Positions 49,337 through 61,300 of a DNA stretch of 64,000 bases are shown piece by piece (the stretch's first letter is position 1; every line of letters begins with the position of its first letter). Below the pieces are notes generated by a model. The model had not been told where the DNA came from, searched no databases, and saw only the letters and a program-made list of their open reading frames with translations. The translations under genes were made by a program, and so were the position numbers. The stretch comes from Ochrobactrum sp. BTU1 (GTDB lineage Bacteria; Pseudomonadota; Alphaproteobacteria; Rhizobiales; Rhizobiaceae). The stretch is from contig CP076355.1 of NCBI GenBank assembly GCA_018798825.1, positions 1,146,001 to 1,210,000 of the forward strand, read 5' to 3'.

Positions 49337-52300
49337 TTAAAACCGTAGCCCAAGATTGACAGTCGCTGTATGGCCAACTGTCTTTTCACTCCATTGTCCT
49401 TGATAGCCGAACGTCAAGCGAGTGGTATTGGCCGTATCGTAGAAAGTTAAGCCCGTATCCAAACGCCCGGTAACATCACCGAATTGGCTGTAGTTTCTGA
49501 ACGTTCCGTCCGCGCCGCTTGCACCAGCAAATGTTGCATTAATGTAGACATCATCCTTGTTGGCGAAACTCACTTCCCCACGCAGATAGGCCTGCATCAT
49601 AAGCGAACTGGTGATTGACGCTTCAACACCCACCTCAAGTGATGGTGTCGCGGAAAGTACCCATTGACCAGTACTATCCAGTTCAAGGCCGTAGGCGGTT
49701 CCGCCTTCCGTAGCGCCCCCCGAATAGAGATAGCTCGCATCAAAGTCGAGAGCTGGACGCAAGTAGGCGGCGCCACCGCTTGGCTGGTAACGATACGCCG
49801 ACCCGACGCGGAAATTTGCCTGACTGATACGTTGTTTAACTGTGGCAGTCCCGCCAATGACAGGATCACCACCTGGCAATGTGCCGTAGATGTCAATCAG
49901 ACGAGTACTATCATATTGAGCGGTTCCGCCATTCAGGATGCCGTACAGCTCCCACGGGCCTTTGAATTTTGACAACGAAACGCCTAGCAGTGCCCGTTGG
50001 CCTTCAGATGAGAAGCGATCACCGCTTGTCAGACTGAAATCTTCAAAACCTGTACCGAAACCGAGATAAAGATCTTCTGACAGTGGCATCCGCACGCCGG
50101 CATAAATGCCGGAGTTCTGCGTTTCAAAGCTGCGATACTGGTAAGACGCATCACGATCCAGTCTGCCAGTGCTTGCGCTCATCCAGTAACAGTTCTTGCT
50201 GTCACCCATGCGGGCGGCAAAATTGTCGTAACCACAATCGGCCATCGTGCGGGCAAAACGGTAACCCGATTGCAGAGCGTCGATTTGTGTCGTCGCGTAG
50301 TCTTGTGAACTCAGATTATCGATGGCACTCAAAACTTCAGCGCTTGTCTGCATATTCGCGATCAACGCAAACATCGGCCCCATGTTGACTGATCCTTGCC
50401 CCTGCAGGACACGTGCTGCGTGCTCAGCCGTCAGCGTTTGATTGCGGTTCATACCGGCCATCCTGAAATCGGCATATGGAATAAGATCAATAGTTGATCC
50501 ATCACCGGTTGGACCATTTAGTCCGATCTTGTAACGCATAACTGGCGAACCTATTACAGTCGTTGCATCATTCGCGGTCACGCCGTCAGCATTGATCAGC
50601 ACCAGAGGCTGGAGCCGATCGAGCTGATGCAGTACTGGAATTACTGTACCTGCAATCGTGGCGTCGCCAGTGACATTGATGAGATCACTTTTGCCACCCG
50701 AAGCTCGATCTTGACGGAAATAGACATCAGCAGTGTAACTTGCCGTGCTCCCAAAATTTAACGATCCAGTCAGAAGTGTTGTCTGGCTAACGTTTTGCGT
50801 CACCGCAAATTCAGAACTACCCATACGTGCACTCAGAGCGGTAGCTGGCGTATAATACGCCACACCACCGAGGTAGAGGTCTCCATCGATGCGCATCTCG
50901 CCTGCTGCACCAAGATTGACCTCATCCTGCGCGTAGAACGAAGCCCCTTGAGTGACCGACATCGAGTTGATGCCTCCGCCAAGATCAATATTGCCCACGG
51001 CACGGCCGTTGAGCGTGACTTGATCTGAACCGCTGCTGCCACCAACAATGCGATTGTTAAGTGCCATTAGGAAGCTGTCTGAAGACAGAGAAAGCGTGTT
51101 GGACGCACCACCATCGATGGTCACTGCGGCGGTTTCCACCGCTGCGACAGATGCAGGCACGCCGTTGCTGCCACCGATAATCACACCGTCAAGCGCGACA
51201 TTAATATTGCCAGCTCCATCTTTTCCCTCAGACTGAGCGAATACGGCAATACCCCGCTCGCCAAGCGCCAAGACGTTGCCCGACAGATCGAGTGCGACAG
51301 TGCCACCATGCCCACTGCCACCTGCGCTACCGTGGAACAGTCCGTCGACACTCCCGCCACCGCCGCCAAGGCTCTGTGCAAGGATGCCGATTGAATCGGC
51401 ACCTGTGACAACAAGATTCCCCTCGCTTCTAAATTCGATTGCACCACCATTGCCAGCATTGTCCGCCGACAAAAGCAGATCAATATTCGCAGGCGCCAAG
51501 TCAGTTCCTATGAGGCCTCCGCCTCCCCCGATGCTTTGGATGAGGAAGCCGTGTGAACGGACGCCGGCCGTGCTGAGATCACCAACATTGGTAACCGAGA
51601 TGCTTCCGCCATCTCCGGTTGATCCATCGCTGGCTCCAAGGGTCAGCTTGGCCTGATCGATCCCTGCAAGATAAGCCTCACCGCCACCCGCACCTATGGA
51701 TTGCACGATCTGACCGCTGGAATTGTCACCCTGCGTCGAGACTGCGCCATTCAAAGTCAGCGCGATTGCACCGCCATCATTGCGCAGCGAAGGGTCTGCA
51801 CCAAGTGTAACATTCGCAGTACGCTGGCCATTATTCAGCGAGCGTTCTTCAGCGGAAACAATCAATCGACCACCGCCGCCGCCAATCGACTGTGCCAGTC
51901 CACCAGCGGAGAAGTTACCACGCGTCGATACATCGCCCTGGCGCGTTGCAAACACATCGCCACCAGAAGAATCGTCAGTGTTGATCGCGCCCAGTAGCGC
52001 ACTCAGTGTGACATCACCAGCGATGCTGGATGCCATTGTGGTAGTCGATAGCCCACCACCACCACCAATGCTCTGGATGAGCATACCGGCGGATCGATCG
52101 GCCGTGGTTGCAATATCTCCCTGATGCGACTGACGTATGGCAGCGCCATTATTGCCATCGACATCATTGCCGCCAAGGGAAAGACTACTCGTTAGCGAGA
52201 CCGCAGCGCCACTATCTGATCCATCTTCAACGGTCGACGCAAAGTCGAGGAATGTGTCGACATTGCCACCGCCGCCGTTCACCGACTGACTGAAGATCGC

Positions 52301-55300
52301 CTGACTGCCTTCTCCCGTGACGATAATATCGCCTGTGCTGTTGACTGTGACGACACCGGCGCTTCCCTTGGTCCCAGTACGGGCACCAAGTGTTGTGGAG
52401 ATGAGATAATCAGCCGCCATGACGGCCGGCGTTGAAATTGAAAGCGCTGCATTACCGCCACCTCCGCCGACCGACTGCGCAAAGATGCCAAAACTATTCT
52501 CACCGCTTACTCGAATTGTACCGCTGTGATTAACAGTAACGTCGCCGCCATCCGCTCCATCACCGCCCGCTCCGCCGATCGCTATCTTTGAATAGGATTG
52601 TCCGCGAGCCTGGTTGACAAGATCGTTGAGAGAAAGCGCTACGGCCATTCCGCCATTGCCACCACCGCCGCCAACAGACTGTGCCAGCACGCCATAAGAC
52701 TGCTTGCCAGCGACACTAATTTCGCCTGTGTTGGTAACAGTTACAGCGCCGGCCGCATTTCCGCTGCCACCTGAACCGCCGATGTTCAGTGCCACTGATG
52801 GATTGGACTCGGTTCCTTTCTGCAGCGAGAGTGTACCGGTGACGGAGTAGCCACCATTTCCGCCGCCGCCGCCGATAGACTGCGCAAGAATGCCGTGGGC
52901 CTTGTCTCCGCGCGTGATAATCAGTCCGTCATTGACAACATCGACCGTACCACCGCGACCGCCGTCGCCGCCAGAGCCCCCGATACCCAATTGCAAACCG
53001 TGTTCGCTATTGGACACACTTGCGGGCTTTGTCACGGTGAGTGAGAGCACCTCGGCACCATTACCGCCACCACCACCGATGGATTGTGCAAAGATACCGT
53101 GACCCTCCTCACCGTCAGTGATGATCCGTGCTGCAGTTGAATTGCCAATAACAACGTTTCCGCCAGCACCACCGCTGCCGCCTGAGCCACCTATCAACAG
53201 CGCATTGCGCGTGCTGTTATCGGCATCACTGCCTGCAACGATATTGCGCACATGTTGCGCGTCACCGCCGCCGCCGCCGACTGCCTGCGCAAATATGCCG
53301 GCCGCTTTCTTGCCCTGGGTACCAATATCGGTGGTGTTGGTCACGCTGACGTTCCCTGAAACCGCGCCTGTACCACCGGAACCACCGATTGAAAGTGTCG
53401 ATGTGCTGGCAATTGTCGAGCGCAGATTGACAATGGTATTTTCGACCAGTCCACCCTTGCCACCGCCACCGCCGACCGACTGCGCCATGATACCATGGGC
53501 ATTATTGCCAACCGTTGTCACCACTTGCGCATTGGCGACAGTCACATCGCCCGAGGTCATGCCATCGCCACCTGTTCCGCCAATATTGATTGACGTGGTC
53601 GTGCCGATTTCTGTGCCCTTGACGGTATTCTTCACAATATCCAGGATCGATGTGCCTGCTTTGGCATAACCCGCAGTACCACCCGCTCCACCGATGGATT
53701 GAGCGAGGATACCAACCGAGTTTTCACCCTCGGTTGCAATAAGAGCTGTGCTTGTCACATCGACATTGCCTGATGTGCCGCCTGTGCCGCCATTGCCACC
53801 AACATTGATCGAATAGGAAGTCGCTTTCCCTGCGGACCCAGTCGTTCCTCCACCATTGCCACCGCCACCGCCAACAGACTGTGCGAAAATACCGTGTGAC
53901 TCTTCGCCAAGCGTATAGATTAGCCCCGCCGCCGCAACCTCGACATTCCCAGATGCACCGCCCTGGCCGCCTTCGAGACCAATTTTTGCAGAGAAACTGT
54001 TGCCAGCCTTATCGCCGTCCTTGGGTGTTGTGAGCGAAACAGATGTCGACGACGAGTTACCCCCACCATTACCGATCGACTGCGCAAAAAGGCCATGAGA
54101 ACGCGCGCCTTGTGTCAGTACCACGCTGTCGCTGTTTATCCTGACGTCACCTGCGGATCCGCCCGTTCCACCTGTACGGCCGATTGTAATACCAATATTG
54201 CCATCCTCGCCACCTGTCGTGAGCATGTTGTAGCCAGCATTACCACCACCGCCGCCCACTGACTGGGCAAAGATGCCGTGGGACCCTTCTCCTTGCGTGT
54301 AGATAACGCCGGAGTTGTCCACCGATACGTCACCGCCAGTGCCACCAATCCCCGTACCACCACCAATCGCAATGCCAAAGCCTTTGTTCTTTGAGGCATC
54401 GCCTGTTTCGAAGACCATACCAGCGTTGAAGGCCGCGTTACCTCCCCCGCCGCCTAGCGATTGCGCGAACACGCCATGGCTATCTTTTTGCAAGGTTACT
54501 ATGTCACCAAAATGCTTGACGTCGACTTCGCCGCCGTTGCCAGCATTCCCCGCCGATCCACCGATGGCAATAATGGCCGAATTGACGGTCTTGCTACTAC
54601 CGCTACCTCCGCTTCCGGTGGCGGCATCAGCCGTATCAATCTTGTCGGTGATGCCTGAAACAGAAGACGATTGCACACCATCATTCACAGTTTCCTTACG
54701 ATCCTCACCTGAACCACTATTGCTACCAGACCCAGTGGTTTTGCTGATCCCGAGGACCGCATTGATACCTGCGTCACCGCCGCCGCCGCCAATGCTGCTT
54801 GCTTCAATGCCGTGTGCGCCGGATCCATCTGTTATGATAAGTCCAGCCGATTGCAGCAACGTTCCACGATTGATTGTCACACTCCCAGCATGACCACCAT
54901 TACTGCCACTGCCACCAATTCCGATACCGACAGGCGAGCTGTCCTTGGTTGCGACCGCGGTAACATTGATACCACCCGTACCGCCACCGCCGCCGATCGA
55001 TTGTGCAAAGATGCCGCGCGAGTGATAGCCTCGCGTTGCGATGTCGCCGTTTGATGTTACTTCAACATTGCCTGCATCAGCACCAGTGCCGCCATTTCCA
55101 CCCAGACCGGCAACGATACTGAGGTCAGTTGCGCCGCCCGAACTGTCGGAGCTGCCCCAGTTTAGTTGACCGCTAACGTTAAGCGCACCATTACCACCGC
55201 CACCTGCTATAGACTGCGCCAGGATACCGTGTTTCCAATTGCCTTCGACTTCAATGGTTCCAGCATGATCCACAGTAACGTCACCTGAGACATTGCCGAC

Positions 55301-58300
55301 GCCACCAGAACCGCCCACTCCGAATGTGACGGAAGGAATCTTGCCATCCTTGCTGATGGCGACGCCGCCAGATACATTGAGACCACCATTGCCCCCACCG
55401 CCGCCGATAGATTGAGCCATGATACCAGCCGATCCCTTAGTATCGGGCAAAGTCTCATCGCTTTTGAAGAGGCCCAAATCAACAAACAGAGACTTCAGCC
55501 CAAAGTCGCCGACTAATCCCTCCGTGGTATCCACGATCGAGTTTCCGAGGACATCTCGGAGTTTGGTTTCAAAACTCTGATCACTCGGCTCATCGAAGTC
55601 TGAAGGATCCGTCGTAACTCGGATATCTGCCCGAGCGGTAACATTTACATCATCAGCCGAGCCGGCATTGCCGCCCATGCCGCCAATTCCAACGATCAAC
55701 GAGGTATCAGAAACAATGCCGCCACTAACATTCACGCCGCCATTGCCGCCACCGCCACCGACCGATTGCGCGAGAATGCCGGATCGGCCACTGCCATGTG
55801 ACAAAATGGTGCTGCCAGAGCCAATATTAACATCAACCGTGCCAGCATTGCCACCGGTGCCGCCGAAACCACCCACACCGATGAGCACGCCATAGGATTT
55901 GCTTGCATCGGCCTGGCCTTGGCCTGGCTTGCCGCTAATGGCGACGCCGCCGCTGACGTTCAATCCACCTTGACCGCCGCCGCCGCCGATCGACTGCGCA
56001 ACCACACCGTCAGCACCCTGCGTTTCATTAAAGCTCACACTTCCGTCACTGTTGATGGTTCGTGGTAGTGCACTGAGCAAACCACTATAGGAAAGTTCGA
56101 CCGCGCTGGCATCTCCGCCCCCACCGCCAAAACCACCCACACCTGCTGAAACGGAAAAAATCGTGCTTGAGCCCGATGGTTTGGTTAGAGCGAGCGATCC
56201 TGAGATATTGGTGCCACCGACACCACCGCCGCCGCCGAGGCTCTGCGCCATAAGACCTGTCGAGCGATCACCAAAAGTATTTACTGTTCCAATGACATCT
56301 AGCCCGACCGTCCCGGCATTTCCACCAGCGCCGCCAAAGCCGCCCAGACCAAGGGCTACAGCAGCTCCAGATTGCCCTGTCAAATTAACTGCGCCGGACA
56401 CATTGAGGCCGCCGGTACCACCACCGCCGCCAACAGACTGTGCCATCACCGCAATGCTATCATCTCCGATAGTGGTTATGTTGTCATAAGCATCTGTGAC
56501 GCGCACTTTGCTGGTCACGTTCCCGCCATCACCACCGCCGCCGCCAAAACCACCCAGGCCGAGTGACGCGGAGCCACCGTTCTGCTGGCTGAGGTTGAGG
56601 CCACCCGAGACACTCATACCGCCGTTACCACCGCCGCCGCCCAGGCTCTGCGTCACGATGGCTGAACTTCTGTCGCCAAACGTCAATACGCCACCGGTTA
56701 CATCGGATGCGGTCAACGCACCAGCATTCGCACCACCACCACCAAAACCACCGACACCCAATGCGACGGCAGCACTTGTCTGCCGAGACAACGACACACC
56801 GCCGCTGACATTCAGGCCTCCATTACCACCACCGCCGCCTAGACTCTGGCTCAGAATGCCGATGGCATCCAAACCTTGGGTTTCAACATATCCAATTACC
56901 GTCTGATCGACGGAACCAGCTACACCGCCATCACCACCAAAACCACCAATACCAAGTCCAACAGAACCAGAAAATTGTGGGGCGACCGACAAAGCACCGG
57001 AAATATTAATCCCACCATTGCCACCGCCGCCGCCAAGGCTCTGCGCAACGAGGCCGGCAGAGCGATCACCAGCAGTTAAAACAATGCCTTCATACTTACC
57101 GGTCACGTCACCGGCGAAGCCACCAGAACCACCAAAACCACCCACGCCAACCGCGGCACTACCGGAGCCATTTCCAGAAAGGCTAAGAGCTCCAGAAACG
57201 TTGATGCCACCATTACCGCCGCCGCCGCCAATCGACTGCACCAATACCCCGGTTGCGTCATTGCCCTGCGTGGAGACATTGCCAGTCAGATCGTTGTTCG
57301 CAGTAGAGGCGCTGCCTCCTGAACCGCCAAAGCCACCGATACCGACGCCAACAGCACCACTGTTTTGTGCAGCAAGGCTGACGGCGCCTGAAACATTTAT
57401 GCCACCATTGCCACCGCCGCCGCCGAGCGACTGCACCACAACGCCGCCTGAACGATCGCCCTGAGTAAATACATTACCGTTCATTATGTTTGAAGCACCA
57501 GCACCTGTACCACCGGACCCTCCGGAACCACCGATACCGACGCTTGCTGAACCAGAACCGTTTCCAGATATGCTGATGGCTCCTGAAACATTGATCGCTC
57601 CATTGCCACCACCGCCACCAGCAGATTGAACAACGACGCCAGCCGCGTCGTTGCCCGCAGTCTGAATGTCTCCATCGATCGTGCTATCGGCAACTCCAGC
57701 ATTGCCACCATCGCCGCCACTACCACCAATACCGACCGATACGCCTCCCGATCCTGATCCGGCGACTGTCACGGTGCCCGATACATTGAGGCCACCATTA
57801 CCACCACCTCCACCCAGAGACTGGACCACAACCGCAGAGGAACTATCTCCTTTAGTGGTCACATCACCGGTCAATATCGAGGTTACAGCACCAGAAGCGC
57901 CACCCGATCCGCCTGAACCACCGAGACCTACGGCCGCACCACCTGATCCCGTACCCGCAACCGCAACGGTCGCAGAGATATTCATGCCTCCATTGCCGCC
58001 GCCGCCGCCAAGCGACTGCACAAGCAGGCCTGTAGATTGATCACTATTGGTGCCAAGGTTACCAGTAACTTGGCTATTGACCACACCACCCGAACCACCT
58101 GCGCCACTGCTCCCGCCAAGTCCGACGCTGACCGCGCCGGAACCAGTGCCAGCACCGCTTCCAGCAGCCGACACATTGAATCCGCCGTTGCCACCGCCGC
58201 CGCCAATGGACTGGGCAACGATTGCGGAGGACTGTGAGCCTTGCGTCAGGACGTCATTTTTAACCGTTAAGTCGACTTGACCGCCATTACCACCACCAGA

Positions 58301-61300
58301 GCCGCTACCGCCAAGGCCAACTGATATCGCACCTGATCCAGTTCCAGCCCCCGATAGCGATGGCGCGATATTGAAGCCACCATTGCCACCGCCGCCGCCG
58401 ATCGACTGCGCAACTATACCGCTTGAAGCATCGCCGCGCGTCTCGATATTGGCGTTGGTCTGCGCAATAACCGCCGCACCATCGCCACCGCCTGCGCCGC
58501 TGCCTCCTAGCCCGACAGTTACTGAGCCCGCCCCGACACCCGCCGCCGACACGCCCGCACTGACATTAAAGCCGCCATTACCACCGCCGCCGCCAATCGA
58601 TTGGGCGACAAAACCTGTTGAAGCAAAGCCTTTCGTCAAAATTGTTCCGTTCGAGGTTGCATTCACCGAGCCGGCATTGCCACCCCCAGCACCTGATCCG
58701 CCAAGTCCAACACTAACGGTTCCTGCGCCGGTACCGGACCCTGCGATCGAACCGGACACGTTGAAGCCGCCATTGCCACCGCCACCGCCAATCGATTGAG
58801 CAACGAAGCCCGAAGAACGATCGCTTTGGGTCTGGATATATCCATTGGTGGTGAGAGTTACCGCACCACCCGTTGCTCCAGCACCGCCTCCGCCACCAAG
58901 GCCGACACTCACAGCACCACTGCCGACACCAGATCCGCTAATCGCACCTGAAACATTGAAGCCGCCATTGCCGCCACCGCCGCCAATCGACTGAGCAAGG
59001 ACAGCCGTAGAGTCCGTGCCTTCTGTCGTGACGTTACCAGTGACAGTTGCAGTAACCGTAGAACCGTTACCACCACTGCCCCCGGACCCGCCAAGTCCAA
59101 CTGAAACCGACCCGCTTCCTACACCCGCACCCGAAACAGTGCCTGAAACAGAAAAGCCGCCATTCCCGCCGCCGCCGCCTATCGATTGAGCGACAACACC
59201 TGCCGCGCGATCGCCCTGCGTTCCGACGTTATTATTCACTTTCGCAACGACAGAGCCACCGGCACCACCTTCGCCTGCGGATCCACCCAGCCCGACCGAA
59301 ACAGCACCAGCGCCGGCGCCCCCACCCGCAGCGCCAGCTGCGATCGCGAAGCCACCGTTACCACCACCACCGCCAATTGACTGAATGAGGATAGCACCCG
59401 CATCGTCATTTTCCGTGACAACGACAGCATCGACCTGAGCGCTGACTGAACCGCCAGATCCACCCTTTGAAGCAGAACCACCCACGCCCACATTAATAGA
59501 ACCCGCGCCGGCACCGGCGCCAGCAGCACCCGCAGCAACAGTATAACCGCCGTTGCCACCGCCACCGCCAACGGATTGGGCGACAATTGCCGTCGAAAAC
59601 TGACCCGTTGTCCGAATGACATCACCGCCAGCGATAAGATTAACATCGCCACCGGCACCGCCGCCCGAGCCACTGCCACCAACGCCCGCACTGATCGTCC
59701 CGGAGCCTCCACCGCTTGCGGCTACGCCAGCAGCAATACTGCCGCCACCATTGCCGCCGCCACCGCCGACAGATTGTGCCAACAAGGCGGATGAGCTGTT
59801 GCCACGCGTGGTAATGTCCGCATTCGTATAAACGCGAACCAGACCGCCCTGGCCGCCATCCCCACCCGAACCGCCGACACCAACAGATACACTACCCGAG
59901 AATATCAGTGAGCCACTTCCAGCTGCAGCGACGGCGAGACCCCCGTTACCGCCGCCGCCGCCAATTGACTGAAAAATCATACCGGCAGAACGCTCACCCG
60001 TGGTGACAACGCTACCCGAAAAACCAGGCGCTGTAAGGTTACCGCTCCCATCAACAACGCCGACACGCACTTCTCCGCCTGCGCCGCCCGATCCGGCCGA
60101 CCCGCCAACTCCAACAGCCAATGAGCCAGAAACCGGACCCGCAGAGGCTGCTGCCGAAATCGCATAACCGCCGTTGCCGCCACCGCCGCCAACCGACTGG
60201 AGCAACACACCGGTTGCGTCCGCGCCTTCAGTTTGGACGCTTGCCTCACCACTGCCGGTCAAAATTGCCGTGCCACCTGCACCGCCGCTACCGCCAGAAC
60301 CGCCGACAGACACGGAGGCTGCGCCGAACGCACCGACTGCAACGCTGACCGCACCGCCGCCGTTACCGCCACCGCCGCCAATCGACTGGACGAAAACACC
60401 AGTCGAACGATTGCCTGTAGTGAATATCTGTGAAGGCTGGTTCGAGTCCGTGTTGGACAGGGTCACATCGACATCACCGCCCGCACCGCCCGCACCACCT
60501 TTACCACCGATCCCGACGCCAGCAAAAAGCCCAACAGCGCCCGAAGATCCACCGTTACCGCCGCCGCCGCCAATCGATTGGGCAAGAATGCCCATGGCGT
60601 CATTACCCTTGGTAGTAATCACACCATCATTTGTCACACTGACCGTGGCGCCAGCGCCACCACCGGAACCGCTGCCACCGACCGCGACCATGCCACCGCT
60701 AGAGCCCCCATCACCACCACCGCCTCCAATCGACTGCGCAATAATCCCGCGCGCGCCTTCACCTTCAGTCGCTATACGGCCGTAATTGGTAACTGTAACT
60801 GCTGAACCATGACCACCTTTGGAACCATTGCCACCGATGCTTACCAGGCCAAAGGCATCCGCCCCTTGGCCGCCAGAACCACCAATGGATTGCGCCATAA
60901 TACCATCTGAAAGATCACCCTTCGTCAGGATTGACCCACTTTCACCGTTCATCACAGTAACTGCGCTTCCATCGCCGCCGTTCGATCCGACGCCGCCCAA
61001 AGCCAGCGCGACTAGACCTGCAGCTGTCCCACCTGCTCCACCGCCGCCGCCGATTGATTGGGCCATGATGCCGCGTGATGCGAAGCCATTAGTCTGTATC
61101 TGACCGCGATTATCAACATGGACCTCACCGCCATCACCACCATTATCAGCGCTACCAATAAGTGAGACCAGCAAATTGCCGCTCGTCCCCGCAGATCCGC
61201 CAGATCCGCCGATCGACTGTGCAAATATGCCGTGAGAATAATTTTGCTCGGTCAGAATTTGCGCGCCGGCAAATGTATTAACGTCGACGCGTCCACCGCT

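Noticed and set aside
56163..57464. Long proline-rich open frames on the plus strand (PPPLPPPPP-type) opposite the autotransporter
   Set aside because: They are the antisense reading of GGC/GGT glycine codons in the repeats, have no ribosome-binding sites and recur wherever the repeat does.
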